Positions 39,507-49,450 of a DNA stretch of 64,000 bases are shown here, piece by piece. The stretch is from Candidatus Ichthyocystis hellenicum. Lineage in GTDB: Bacteria; Pseudomonadota; Gammaproteobacteria; Burkholderiales; 2013Ark19i. Each line of letters starts with the position of its first letter. Position 1 is the first letter of the stretch. Where the stretch lies: NCBI RefSeq assembly GCF_001460935.1, contig NZ_LN906597.1:978768-1042767 (forward strand), given 5' to 3'. A program made the translations under genes and the position numbers. The notes below the pieces were generated by a model. It was not told where the DNA came from. It ran no database searches and worked only from the letters and a program-made list of their open reading frames with translations.

Positions 39507-42500
39507 ATGGATATTATAAGTAAGCATGTAAGGCGTAATTATGTTGCTCAAGGTGATAGTTGTGAGCATCATGATATAAATGATACCCATTCTTTGACGC
39601 AATCAGTAGTTTCAGGTTCTTCTAGTATTACTTTGGTTCCAGAAGTTGATAATAGTAATAGAGATTTTTATTATGGTTATAGCTATGTTAATAATTATAA
39701 ATCGTTACCAGGAGTTTTTAATGATGTTCCTTTACAAGGATACGCAATTAAGTGTGGATACCAGTTCACTGAAGATTTTATCTCTATCATGTGTGAGCAT
39801 AGAATTGATTTTTTGGAGAGAGTTGATAGATTACTATCTGATTCATCAAATAGTTTTTCCTTATTGAAAGGTATAGTAGAGTCTGAAGAGACGGTAGATC
39901 TGAAAGGTAAAATTTGTTCTTTTTTTTATGATTATATGTACAAATTTAGATCTAAATGCGTTGACATATTACGGTCTGATATTATTCCTATAGTAATAGC
40001 GAGTATTTTTAATTGTAAGATTGTTATTAGAAATAATGATCGTATAATGACATATCCTGAGATGGAGCGATTATTTTTGTATTTCGTTAGATCTTTGGAA
40101 AATTTAATTGTGGTAAATCTAATTAAACATTGGCATAATTTTTGTAGTGAAATACATCTGATACCTTCACTAACTTCCGGTATCGATTACAGCAATCTTC
40201 TTTCTTACGATGATTGTTTTTATAGAGTGAGCCTGGATAATATTACTTATCCAGCAGCTTTTGCTCGCAAATTTGGAAAATATATTTCTTTTATGGCTGT
40301 TTCCAAGATTGATGAAATGATTTCCAATTTTATGGGTAAATTTGTAGATGAGTTAGAAAATTTTTTTCATTTAAAGTGTTACTATATTTATAATTACAGT
40401 GATAGTGTTGTTAGTGATCTTGTAAATCTAAAATCTGAATCGAGATACCTAGTACGTAAAGAATTTGATAAAAAAGTAGTAGAAGATGGATTTAAGGACA
40501 GTTTTAGTGATTTTTTAAGTAAATTATTGATATGGGATAGGCACGAAGTAAGAAGAAACACATTACTGGTTTTTGAGGAAATTGATAGTTTCATGCGTAA
40601 CTTGCTGGAATTTAATTATTTCAATAGGTTTCTTGGTACGATTAAAGTATTTCAGAAGAGAGCGTGGAGATCCAAGCTTCATGTATCTAAAGGTGGTAAA
40701 CGTTTCACGATAAAGGATAAGTGGGGAGTTAATCTTCATCACGAAGATGATTATAAAATTTTATCTATCAGGAGAAAATTTGTTGCTAAATCTAAGAATG
40801 TTATAAGAAGTAAGTTTAGTTATATGCTAAAAGAAAAGTATGAATTCTCGGATGGCACAGTTATTAGTGCTGTTGGATGGGGTAAAATTTCTAAAAAACT
40901 ATTTCCGATTGCTCAGGAAACAATAAGGGACATTTTTGATGACGAACGTGTAGAGCTGCTTAAGGTTTTGTCTAACGTACGTATATTTGATGATCTTCAT
41001 GTTGGTACTAGATGTGCGACATGTGAGGAAAAGAACAGTATTTTAAAAACAGCAATCAAAAAGTCAGAGCGCCAAATGAAAGACACATTTAGGTTGGTTT
41101 GGATAAGTTTAATTAATGGCACTAAAAATACCGTCTCAAAACATGTTGATTCTGGTTGTGAATTGATAGTACAGGGAGATAATGTAGTTTATGACGATGT
41201 AAGTTCTAGGTTAGTTCCAACGATTGATAATGTCAGTTCATTGGTTGATGTTTCTTCAGCGCAAGGTGAGTTGCCGGCAGTTTCTGCAGTACCTATGGAA
41301 TTAAATTATGCTTCATTGGGTTTCAGGGTGGAGCAAATCATCAGCATGTGGGGATTAAATATTCATCCAGATGATGATAGGATTATTTTATTTACCAGAA
41401 GGAGTTTTTCTGCAAAAATTATGGAATTACTTCGCGAATTATTTTCTGATATGTTGGAAAGAGAGGCTGTTCTTCCTAGTGGAAGGGTTATTAGTAGGTG
41501 TGCTTGGAAGGATGTTTCTAGTGAGTTATATCCAATTGCTATTGATTCAATTGAATCTCTTGTTGAAGATCAATATTCAGAATTAGATAGAATTTTTTCT
41601 AAGGTGCGTGTAGTAGATGTTAATAGAGATAATGATTCTTTTTGTATTGTTAGAGAAGTTACAGCTGCTGAAAAAAATGATCTTATGGTCCGTGTTAGGG
41701 TGATTGTAGGTAGAGGACTAAAGTATTCTGTTAGATCATCATGGCTTAGTGTCATTAGTAGCTTTGAATCTTACAAATTTTATAGAAGAGAAACCTCTGT
41801 GTGGGGGCTTAAGCTTAGATACTGCGATAATAGCTCTATTCTGAACACTAGGAAGAAGTATTCATCTAAAATCAGATTAAGAGTATATGACAAATTTAGT
41901 AAAATGATAAGTGATAAATACACATTTGATGATGGTACTACTATTGGTAGATTTGCTTGGTTTCGTGTGTCTAAGAAAATGTATCCAATTGCCATGTCTC
42001 TAGTTAAGGACATTATTGATGGCGAAAGTAGGGAATTAGAAGAAGTCATATCCAAATCGCGTGTTGTAACTGATTATAAGACCGATAGAGAAATTACGGA
42101 TGAGGAGAAATCTAACGTTTTGGAAAAAATTATGAAGGTTGTATTTAGGGAATTAAAAAATTTATTTGGTAAGATATGGCTAGATATACTTTCTTCTTTG
42201 GAGGATGATCATGGTGGTGTGGAAGTTTGTGAAGAATACACTAAATCTTTTGAGTTTGATTGTACTGACATAGAGAATAAATCATCTACTGATATCTTTG
42301 GTATTGACTCTAGTGCTGAATTTGATGCTCATAGAGTAAATCTTCGTAATGAGGATGATAATAATATCTCAAGATTAAGGAGTGAGTTTTTATCCAAAAT
42401 AAATAGTTGTATCAATATTAAATTTAGCGAAATCCTAGAAAAGGAAAAAGTGGGTGAGTTTGACAATCGCAAGATTACTGATAGATTTTCTTGGAAAAAG

Positions 42501-43697
42501 ATGTCTGATAAACTTTTACCTATTGCTAAGAAAGAAATTGGTCGTGTTATGGAAGGAGAGAGTGTAAAAATAAATAATATATTATTGGAATCACGGATGG
42601 TTGTTTATGGAAATGATGGATGTACTGTGGATAGGGATCTTACATCCGAAGAGATATCTAGTTTCCTGGGTGCTATTGTGAAGTCTGCTTATGAACATTC
42701 TATTTGTGAGTCTAGAAAATTATGGATGCATTTGATTTCTTCTTCAGATGGTGGTACAGGAGATCTTAGTTTTAGTGCAAGTAGCGGTGATGTTCAAGTA
42801 TTAAAGCTTTATTACGAAGATGACCGTGCTATTTTGAATGTAAGGAGAAGGTTTTCATCTAAGCTAAATTGTTGTATTAGTGCTGTATTCCGTAAAATTA
42901 TAAAAAAAGAGTATGAATTTGGAGATCGTGATATTAGTGATAGATTGTCTTGGAAAGTGGTGTCAAAAAAAATATTGCCTATTGCCAAGAAGGAAATGGA
43001 TCCTATACTGCGAGAAGAACGTATGAAAATAAAGGATCTCTTATTGAAGTCACGTAAGGTGTTTTCTGGGGGTGGAGGTTATAGTGAGGTTAGAGAACTT
43101 AATAATGAAGAAGTGTTATATATAATTGAAGATATTATGAAATCTGTCTATAGGCAATCTTTAGATATGTTAAGGAGGGTATGGAGAAGGGTATCTAGGT
43201 TGTCAAAAGTGGATATTATGGGTATGGATGATAAAAATATGAATGAGATATTGGATTTGGGAAAAGAATGTTCATCCTTTGTTAATTTTGCTAATCTTAG
43301 TGAGTTGTATAAAGAGGAATTTGATGACATTAGGTTAGAGTTTATTGGAAGTTTGGGACCTATTGTTGCTGAAGTTGTTGGTTCGTCATTGTTAAATATC
43401 GATGTTACCCCATCTATTTTGGATAGAATAAAGTCAGATGTTGTTGATGGAAGCTGCAGTTTGTTTAAGGAAGGTGGATTTATTGACAGGGTGGAATTAT
43501 TATTGTCAGAGATACAAGTAATTCGACCCTCGGGAAAAGATAGGTTTCTTACTGAAGACGAAAAGAGATCAATTTTTCAGGAGTTTACGGATAATATTGC
43601 AATTGACAGAGATTGTTTTGTTGATAATCGCATTGTGAGATTGGTGAAGAATATAGACCCAACTAAGGAGGAGTTTCTCCTTAGTTCTGCTTGTTGA
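39507..43697 (+). CDS. G11: modular repeat protein with five modules, R4 duplicated (1396 aa)
   Basis: ATG at 39507 (MDIISKHVRRNYVAQGD), whose VAQ.. continuation is shared with G12 (YVAQDGSC). The N domain runs to aa ~400 (QGYAIKCGYQFTEDFISIM, DRIMTYPEMERLFLYF, AAFARKFGKYISFMAVSKID, VRKEFDKKVV). R1 is at ~406 (KWGVNLHHEDDYKILSIRRK), R2 at ~615 (MWGLNIHPDDDRIILFTRRS), R3 at ~766 (WGLKLRYCDNSSILNTRKK), R4a at ~945 (LRNEDDNNISRLRSEFLSK, with KEKVGEFDNRKI replacing the DGT loop), R4b at ~1101 (LYYEDDRAILNVRRRFSSK) and the C domain at ~1263-1396. It ends ..TKEEFLLSSAC, like the ..SAC of G12. Its last codons form a strong inverted repeat. Confidence 0.92.
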   Translation: MDIISKHVRRNYVAQGDSCEHHDINDTHSLTQSVVSGSSSITLVPEVDNSNRDFYYGYSYVNNYKSLPGVFNDVPLQGYAIKCGYQFTEDFISIMCEHRIDFLERVDRLLSDSSNSFSLLKGIVESEETVDLKGKICSFFYDYMYKFRSKCVDILRSDIIPIVIASIFNCKIVIRNNDRIMTYPEMERLFLYFVRSLENLIVVNLIKHWHNFCSEIHLIPSLTSGIDYSNLLSYDDCFYRVSLDNITYPAAFARKFGKYISFMAVSKIDEMISNFMGKFVDELENFFHLKCYYIYNYSDSVVSDLVNLKSESRYLVRKEFDKKVVEDGFKDSFSDFLSKLLIWDRHEVRRNTLLVFEEIDSFMRNLLEFNYFNRFLGTIKVFQKRAWRSKLHVSKGGKRFTIKDKWGVNLHHEDDYKILSIRRKFVAKSKNVIRSKFSYMLKEKYEFSDGTVISAVGWGKISKKLFPIAQETIRDIFDDERVELLKVLSNVRIFDDLHVGTRCATCEEKNSILKTAIKKSERQMKDTFRLVWISLINGTKNTVSKHVDSGCELIVQGDNVVYDDVSSRLVPTIDNVSSLVDVSSAQGELPAVSAVPMELNYASLGFRVEQIISMWGLNIHPDDDRIILFTRRSFSAKIMELLRELFSDMLEREAVLPSGRVISRCAWKDVSSELYPIAIDSIESLVEDQYSELDRIFSKVRVVDVNRDNDSFCIVREVTAAEKNDLMVRVRVIVGRGLKYSVRSSWLSVISSFESYKFYRRETSVWGLKLRYCDNSSILNTRKKYSSKIRLRVYDKFSKMISDKYTFDDGTTIGRFAWFRVSKKMYPIAMSLVKDIIDGESRELEEVISKSRVVTDYKTDREITDEEKSNVLEKIMKVVFRELKNLFGKIWLDILSSLEDDHGGVEVCEEYTKSFEFDCTDIENKSSTDIFGIDSSAEFDAHRVNLRNEDDNNISRLRSEFLSKINSCINIKFSEILEKEKVGEFDNRKITDRFSWKKMSDKLLPIAKKEIGRVMEGESVKINNILLESRMVVYGNDGCTVDRDLTSEEISSFLGAIVKSAYEHSICESRKLWMHLISSSDGGTGDLSFSASSGDVQVLKLYYEDDRAILNVRRRFSSKLNCCISAVFRKIIKKEYEFGDRDISDRLSWKVVSKKILPIAKKEMDPILREERMKIKDLLLKSRKVFSGGGGYSEVRELNNEEVLYIIEDIMKSVYRQSLDMLRRVWRRVSRLSKVDIMGMDDKNMNEILDLGKECSSFVNFANLSELYKEEFDDIRLEFIGSLGPIVAEVVGSSLLNIDVTPSILDRIKSDVVDGSCSLFKEGGFIDRVELLLSEIQVIRPSGKDRFLTEDEKRSIFQEFTDNIAIDRDCFVDNRIVRLVKNIDPTKEEFLLSSAC

Positions 43698-43704
43698 TTT
43701 TTTA
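43661..43704 (+). terminator. Possible intrinsic terminator overlapping the end of G11
   Basis: AACTAAGGAG (43661-43670) and CTCCTTAGTT (43677-43686) form a perfect 10-bp stem with a 6-nt loop, and a T-rich run follows from about 43698. The hairpin lies within the final codons (TKEEFLLSS), with the stop at 43695-43697. The gap between stem and T-run (about 11 nt) is longer than in a classical terminator, so confidence is limited. The homologous end of G12 keeps ctaaggag but lacks the second arm. Confidence 0.35.
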
Positions 43705-43749
43705 TTCCTTTGTTGTGGGGCCAGGTAAATTATATTTTTGCTTGGACGG

Positions 43750-43853
43750 TTGGTATGTCAAAGATTAATTGTATATTATGCCATAGTTAGATGATTATTT
43801 TTTTTCTAAGCGATAACATTGTCATTGCTGTTTGAATAAAATATAGTGGGACT
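43750..43853 (+). promoter_or_regulatory. Conserved upstream block of G12 (promoter candidate)
   Basis: The region aligns with the G11 upstream block: tatgtcaaagattaat, then tatgccatagttagatga, then tatagtgggact directly before the ATG. A possible -35/-10 pair is TTGGTA (43750-43755) and TATTAT (43774-43779) with an 18-bp spacer. Conservation between the two genes outside coding sequence could mean function or only recent duplication. Confidence 0.45.
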
Positions 43854-46800
43854 ATGGATAGTATTAATGGGTATGGTAAAGTTTTTTATGTTGCTCAAGA
43901 TGGTAGCTGCAAAAATCTTGAGACAAGTGATAGTTCTCCGTTGAGGCAGGTGGTAATTACTGGTTGTCCTGTCGTTCCTACTGTTAGTAATCTGTATTTT
44001 TATTCCGATCATAGATGCGATGTTAATGTTGTAACCTCCCCTAAATTTTCCGATGGTAGTTTTTTACAAGAATACGCACTTAAGTGTGGTTATAGGTTTG
44101 CCGGAGATTTCTTGGTGGCTATGAATAGACATAGAATTAACTTTGTAAATAAAGTTGATCTCATTTTAGCATGTTTTCACGGTAATTTTAACTTTTTAAA
44201 AGATAAGGGAAATAGTAAAAACACATTGAAACCTGGAGGTAGGGATAGATCTTTTTTTTACAAAAGGTTACATGATTTGAGATCTAAATGTGTTGGTGTT
44301 TTGAAAAATGATGTTATTCCCGAGATTATAAAGATAATTCTTGATTCCGATGGTATATATGAGGACTCTGACATCAAGATGACATATACTGAAATGGAGC
44401 GACTGTTTTTTTATTTTGTCAGTGTTCTAGAAAAATTGATAGAGGTAAAGATACGTAGCCATTGGAACAGTTTTTGTAGTAAGAATGAATTGTCATCTTC
44501 ATTAATTTCAGGTATCGATTGTAGTAAGATTGTTTATGGTGGGGATGTTGTGTCTGGTATTACTCATCCTGTATCTTTTTCTCTTAAATTCGGTAGATAT
44601 ATTTCTCTTTTAGCAATTGCTAAGATTGATGGAATGATGTGTAGTTTTGTTGGAAAATGTTCAAACGAATTAGAGAGGTTTGTTCGTTCTAAATGTTTCT
44701 ATATTTGTAACTATAGTGACAGTGCCGTTAGTGATCTTATAAAATTGAAATCAGAAATTAGGTTTTTGATACGGAAAGAATTTGATAAGAAAATAGTAGA
44801 AGAAGAAGCCCGTGATAATTTTAGTAGTTTTTTAAAAAAATTGACTGTATGGGGTAAACCTGAAGTTTTTTTAGGTGATAGTGTATTAGTTTTTGACAGA
44901 ATTGTGTGTTGTATGTACGAATCACTAGTAGATAGTTCTTCAAATGATTTATCCAATATGGTTAGACGTTTCCAGAAGAAAGTATGGAAAGCTAGAAGTC
45001 GTGTGTCAAAAGGTGGTAGATCTTTTACCACAAAAGATAGATGGGGGATCAAACTTAATCCTAGTGATGACTATAAAATTATATCTATAATGGGTAAATT
45101 CACAATCAAATACAAAGATGTAATTGAGAGCAAGTTTTGTGCAATGATAAGAGAAAGATATACATTTCCAGATGGTTCAGTTATTAGCATGGTTGATTGG
45201 GGGAAAATTTCAAAAAATCTGTTTCCAGTTGCACAAGAGGCTGTTAGACCTATTGTTGAGATGGAACGTGCAGAGCTATGTAAGTTTTTATTTAATGTAC
45301 GTGTATTAGAAGATGATGGTGTGTTTGACGGATATTCTGCTGGCACTAGACGAGCTACTTCTGAGGAGGTAGATATTATTTTGAAAATTTTTATCAACCG
45401 AGTACATCGTAAAAATAGAGAACTGTTTAGCAGAATATGGGGGGGGATAATTAATTCTTCAAAAACTAATGTTCCAGAAGATGTTAGTGTTGAATTAGGA
45501 ACGATTGAAGAAGATGTGAGCCACAATACCACTTCTACATTGGATAGAGGTTCTAATAATGATGGTGATTCTTTGGTTACTCCTTTAGATAAGGATATAG
45601 GGTTTATTACATTATTGCCTTCAGAATTAAAGGAAGATAAGATTAGTAATATATGGGGATTAAATCTCCATCCTGATGATGATAGGATTATTACCTTTAT
45701 AAGGAAAAAATTTTCCAAAGATATTTCTGATCATTTTCGTAAGCTATTTTCTAGTATGTTAGAGAGTGGTGCTGTGCTTCCCAGTGGAAAGCTTGTTAGT
45801 GATTGTTCTTGGGGGTATGTTTCCAGCGAATTGTGTCCAATTGCTATAGAATCGGTTGAACCTATTTTTAAAAGTCAATATGCAGAATTAGACAGAGCTG
45901 TCTCTAAATCACGTGTGGTGGACGTTAATAGAAATAATGGATGTTCTTGTGTTATCAGAGAAATTACAGATGACGAAAAAAATAATATCATGCTACGTGC
46001 TAGCTCGTTTATAAAGAGGAGTTTAATGTATTCTGTTAGGTCATCTTGGGTTTCTGTGACCAAAAATTCTAAATTGTATGCTTGCAGAAAAAGTTTGGGA
46101 GTCAAATTTCGTCATAGTGATGATGTTGCTATTTTGAATATCAGAAAGAGGTACTCACAAAAAATTAAATCCAAGATATGTGATAAATTTACTGATATCT
46201 TGAAAAAAGAGTATAAGTTTGATGATGGTACTGTTATTGGTAGGTTTGCGTGGATTAGGCTATCTAAAAAATTACTTCCGATTGCTATTGAGGAAGTTAA
46301 GTATATTGTAGAAGATGAAATTAAAGAACTAGAGGCAGCTATATCTAGATCACGAGTGTTTGTTGATTCAGGGCTTTGTAGAGAGCTTACGGATAAAGAG
46401 AAATCTGTTGTTTTAGGAAATATTGTTGATCTTGTTAATAGATCTTTGAGAACTTTATCCAATAGGGTATGGTGCGCTATAGTATCTTCTCCAGTAAATC
46501 CAGTAAATAATGATAATAATGATCAAGTTTCTGCGGGTTCTGAAAGTTTTGTTCCAGCTAATTGTTTGGTCGGGTCGTCTTCGTCTGAGTTCAACTTTTC
46601 TTACGAAGATGACAATGTCATTATAAATATAAGGAAGAAGTTTTTGTCCGATGTCCATAAATGTGTTAAGGGTAAGTTTTTTGAAATGCTAGAAGCTGGT
46701 TACAAATTTTGTGATGGTACAGTCATTGATAGATTACCTTGGGGAAATATATCGAGAAGACTGTTGCCAGTTGCTAAGAAAGAGATTGAGTCAATTCTAG

Positions 46801-47513
46801 AAGATGAGCGCACCCAAATAAATGATGTTTTGTTGAGGGTACAGGCAGTGTTTCTTTCCTCTAATGGTTCTTCCCAGATTACTAGGGTGCTTACACCTGA
46901 AGAAAGGTCTAATCATCTAGATTCTATTATGAAATATGCTTATAGACAATCTGCTGTTGTTATTAGAAAAACTTGGGTAGATGTAATTAAATTGTTAGAT
47001 GGAAAATGTTTAAATTTGACAACTAATTCTGATGCTGAATCTGGTAATGACTTGAAAATAGTTAGTTCTGTGATGGAGTCTGCATCACCATTAGGTTTTA
47101 ATGATCTCAGTGGTAAATGTAGGGAGGAATTCGATAATATTAGGTTGGAGTTTATTGGAAATTTAGGTCCGATTGTTAGTGGAGTTGTTGATTCTTCACT
47201 GTTGGATGGTGATGTGAATTTATCTTTATTGGATAATATAAACTCAGATGTAGCCGAAGGAAGTTGCAGTTTATTTATAGAAATGGGTTTTTTAGAAAGG
47301 TTGAAGTTGTTATTGTCAAAAGCACAATTGGTTGAACCTTCAGGAAGTGGTAGGTTTATTACTGATGAGGAAAAAAAGTATTTTTTTGAAAAATTTATGG
47401 ACAGTATTGCAAGCGATAGAGATTATCTTATTAAGAATCGTGTTGTTAAATTGATTAAGAACTTAAATCTAACTACTAAGGAGGGTTGTTTGTATGGCGG
47501 CTCTGCCTGTTGA
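43854..47513 (+). CDS. G12: full-length modular repeat protein, sister of G11 (1219 aa)
   Basis: ATG at 43854 (MDSINGYGKVFYVAQDGSC). The N domain runs to aa ~390 (QEYALKCGYRFAGDFLVAMN, IKMTYTEMERLFFYF, SFSLKFGRYISLLAIAKID, IRKEFDKKIVEEEA). R1 is at ~397 (RWGIKLNPSDDYKIISIMGK), R2 at ~601 (IWGLNLHPDDDRIITFIRKK), R3 at ~748 (LGVKFRHSDDVAILNIRKR), R4 at ~913 (FSYEDDNVIINIRKKFLSD) and the C domain at ~1081-1219 (LEFIGNLGPIVSGVVDSSLL). The shared start, upstream block and ..SAC end mark G11 and G12 as the closest pair. G11 has one extra R4, so either the duplication in G11 or a deletion in G12 came after their split. Confidence 0.91.
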   Translation: MDSINGYGKVFYVAQDGSCKNLETSDSSPLRQVVITGCPVVPTVSNLYFYSDHRCDVNVVTSPKFSDGSFLQEYALKCGYRFAGDFLVAMNRHRINFVNKVDLILACFHGNFNFLKDKGNSKNTLKPGGRDRSFFYKRLHDLRSKCVGVLKNDVIPEIIKIILDSDGIYEDSDIKMTYTEMERLFFYFVSVLEKLIEVKIRSHWNSFCSKNELSSSLISGIDCSKIVYGGDVVSGITHPVSFSLKFGRYISLLAIAKIDGMMCSFVGKCSNELERFVRSKCFYICNYSDSAVSDLIKLKSEIRFLIRKEFDKKIVEEEARDNFSSFLKKLTVWGKPEVFLGDSVLVFDRIVCCMYESLVDSSSNDLSNMVRRFQKKVWKARSRVSKGGRSFTTKDRWGIKLNPSDDYKIISIMGKFTIKYKDVIESKFCAMIRERYTFPDGSVISMVDWGKISKNLFPVAQEAVRPIVEMERAELCKFLFNVRVLEDDGVFDGYSAGTRRATSEEVDIILKIFINRVHRKNRELFSRIWGGIINSSKTNVPEDVSVELGTIEEDVSHNTTSTLDRGSNNDGDSLVTPLDKDIGFITLLPSELKEDKISNIWGLNLHPDDDRIITFIRKKFSKDISDHFRKLFSSMLESGAVLPSGKLVSDCSWGYVSSELCPIAIESVEPIFKSQYAELDRAVSKSRVVDVNRNNGCSCVIREITDDEKNNIMLRASSFIKRSLMYSVRSSWVSVTKNSKLYACRKSLGVKFRHSDDVAILNIRKRYSQKIKSKICDKFTDILKKEYKFDDGTVIGRFAWIRLSKKLLPIAIEEVKYIVEDEIKELEAAISRSRVFVDSGLCRELTDKEKSVVLGNIVDLVNRSLRTLSNRVWCAIVSSPVNPVNNDNNDQVSAGSESFVPANCLVGSSSSEFNFSYEDDNVIINIRKKFLSDVHKCVKGKFFEMLEAGYKFCDGTVIDRLPWGNISRRLLPVAKKEIESILEDERTQINDVLLRVQAVFLSSNGSSQITRVLTPEERSNHLDSIMKYAYRQSAVVIRKTWVDVIKLLDGKCLNLTTNSDAESGNDLKIVSSVMESASPLGFNDLSGKCREEFDNIRLEFIGNLGPIVSGVVDSSLLDGDVNLSLLDNINSDVAEGSCSLFIEMGFLERLKLLLSKAQLVEPSGSGRFITDEEKKYFFEKFMDSIASDRDYLIKNRVVKLIKNLNLTTKEGCLYGGSAC

Positions 47514-47630
47514 TAATGAAATGTGCGCAAGTAAGTTAATATATTATGTGCTAGTGTTATTGTTTTTTTGCATTGGTGTTACTTTTTTCGTGATTGTTTT
47601 AAGATATATAAGTAAATAGTGATAAAAATT

Positions 47631-48620
47631 ATGATATGTGCTAATAAAGGTCATCATAAGTACGGTAGTTTTTTCTTTTGATAATGTGCCTGTGAGTAAT
47701 GTGCCAAGATGATACATTTGCATGTTACTCCTGCTATTACTAATAATAGAGTTTTATGTAGTTTTGATCAAAAACTGCAAGATTTATGTATTGGTTATGG
47801 GTATGGACTAGATTGTTGAAGCGATATTCAATGTTATAGACAATAATTGTGAACGAAAAATCATCCATCCAGAGATGGAATGATTATTCTTATATTGTGT
47901 TACTCCATTGGAAAGACTAATTATGTTAAATATAATATCTTATTGGCCTGATTTTTATGATAGTAATGTTGTGCCTAATATTAGTTGCTTTGCTGCGTTT
48001 TCCTGTATATTTAAGTCATGAATTTCTTTTCTTGCCATTAATAAAATTGAAGATGTGATGGATGATTTTGTTATCACGTTAGTTGGTAAATTGAAGAGTG
48101 TTGTTAATTGTAAATGTTCATATATTTTAAATTATGCTGATAATCCTTGTTATGGTATTAAAGAAGTATATGATGAACATGATGAATTTACTGCATTAAT
48201 AAAAAAAGAATTTGATAAAAGTATAAGATAAGAGGCAAAAGATGATTTTATTAATCAAGTATTTTTGATAAAATCACATCTTGTATGTACGGGCTATTTT
48301 GGGATGATTGTACTGCTGATTTATCTAGGATAGGTAAATGTTTTCAGAAAAAATCATGTAGCCATATAAGTGGGCACATCAAAAAATAGGATTCGTTTTG
48401 CTGTGGAAGACAAGTTTTGGATCAGACTTTATCCTGAAGGTTATTACAACATTTGCCTTATAGAAAATTTTTAGGTGCGCTAATACTTTGTACTTATGCT
48501 AAATTAATTGAAATCATAAGTAATCAATATAAATTTGGTGATGCTATTGTTAGTAGTGGTTTTAATTTAAGAGCGACATCTAAAATATACTTTCTATTGC
48601 TAAATAAAATTTAGATAAAT
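47631..48620 (+). pseudogene. Relic E: decayed N domain plus R1 trace upstream of G13
   Basis: From the ATG at 47709 one reads MIHLHVTPAITNNRVL.. and LQDLCIGYGYGLDC, then a stop and a deletion of over 100 codons. It resumes as SIFNVIDNNCERKIIHPEME*LFLYCVTPLERLIML (~47823-47935), CFAAFSCIFKS*ISFLAINKIEDVMDDFV (~47987-48077), CKCSYILNYADN (~48112-48147) and LIKKEFDKSIR* (~48197-48231). A trace of R1 (EDKFWIRLYPEGYYNICLI) is at ~48398-48460, and an SKI.FLLL trace at ~48580. KIEDVMDDFV is closest to KIEDMMDDFV of G13, so this is a dead tandem copy of the G13 5' half. Confidence 0.82.
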
Positions 48621-48883
48621 CATAAAGAGCTAACATATATAAGATGTGTTATTCTATATTGATATTACGTAATGAGATATCTATTTAAATAGGGATGCTC
48701 AGCTTTAGTAGATACTGATCTTATGTGCTTGAATTAAAAATAATAAAAGTACTTATTTGATTATATGATCAAATGTTTTTGTCACATCAATGATAGTTGA
48801 ATTTTATAAAAATTATTTATACGACTAAGTCTAATAAATTTCGTAGTAGCTGGATCAGAAGAATTTTTAATATTAGAGTAGTA

Positions 48884-49012
48884 TTTACCTTTACCTTTAC
48901 CTTTACCTTTACCTTTACCTTTACCTTTACCTTTACCTTTACCTTTACCTTTACCTTTACCTTTACCTTTACCTTTACCTTTACCTTTACCTTTACCTTT
49001 ACCTTTACCTTT
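48884..49012 (+). repeat. (TTTACC)21.5 hexanucleotide microsatellite upstream of G13
   Basis: 129 bp of perfect TTTACC units (AAAGGT-type on the other strand). The tract lies in the G13 upstream spacer, about 440 bp before the chosen start at 49451, directly after relic E. It translates as FTFTFT in one frame, which creates a spurious 77-codon ORF (48797-49030). A perfect array this long is expected to be length-variable. Hexamer units in a spacer would alter distance, not frame. Confidence 0.97.
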
Positions 49013-49450
49013 GGGATAACTATTGTTTGAGATTATGTCTCGTTATCTCTTGGTCTTGGTGTGGTAACATCACATAGCTTATACAGTCTTAGTTTTTTAT
49101 GTTGCTAAAAGGGTTATCGTCTTGTTTGATTAAGGCAGTGATAGTAGGTGAGTGTTGCTGTTGTTGTGTATGTAATTGGCTGATTAATTTTTTGATAGAA
49201 GGTTGCAGATTACAGATATTGTGCCACACAATTCTCCGTTTTGGTGTTCAAATTGATCATATAAGGACAATTACAAGTGCGTTAGATATGGTTATCTTAT
49301 TTTTCTAGTATCTTTCCTATCAATACTATATTGATACATAATAAAGTAAGTAAGATATTCATGTCAGTTGTGTTTGATCATAGTAAAATGGTGGTTTACT
49401 TTTTAATCAATAATATTATTATTACAATGTCAATAAATTATAGTAAGACT

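Noticed and set aside
48797-49030. 77-codon ORF with (FT)n repeat
   Set aside because: It is the translation of the TTTACC microsatellite with short random flanks; it has no homologue and no ribosome site.
49099-49308. 69-codon + strand ORF with a CCCCC run
   Set aside because: It lies in the G13 upstream spacer, shows no family or known domain signature and is not repeated in other spacers; a chance frame in T/G-rich DNA.
49331-49450. TTG start for G13 at 49331
   Set aside because: The extra 40 residues do not align with any paralog, whereas the ATG at 49451 carries the same abutting tatagt..act motif as G11 and G12.
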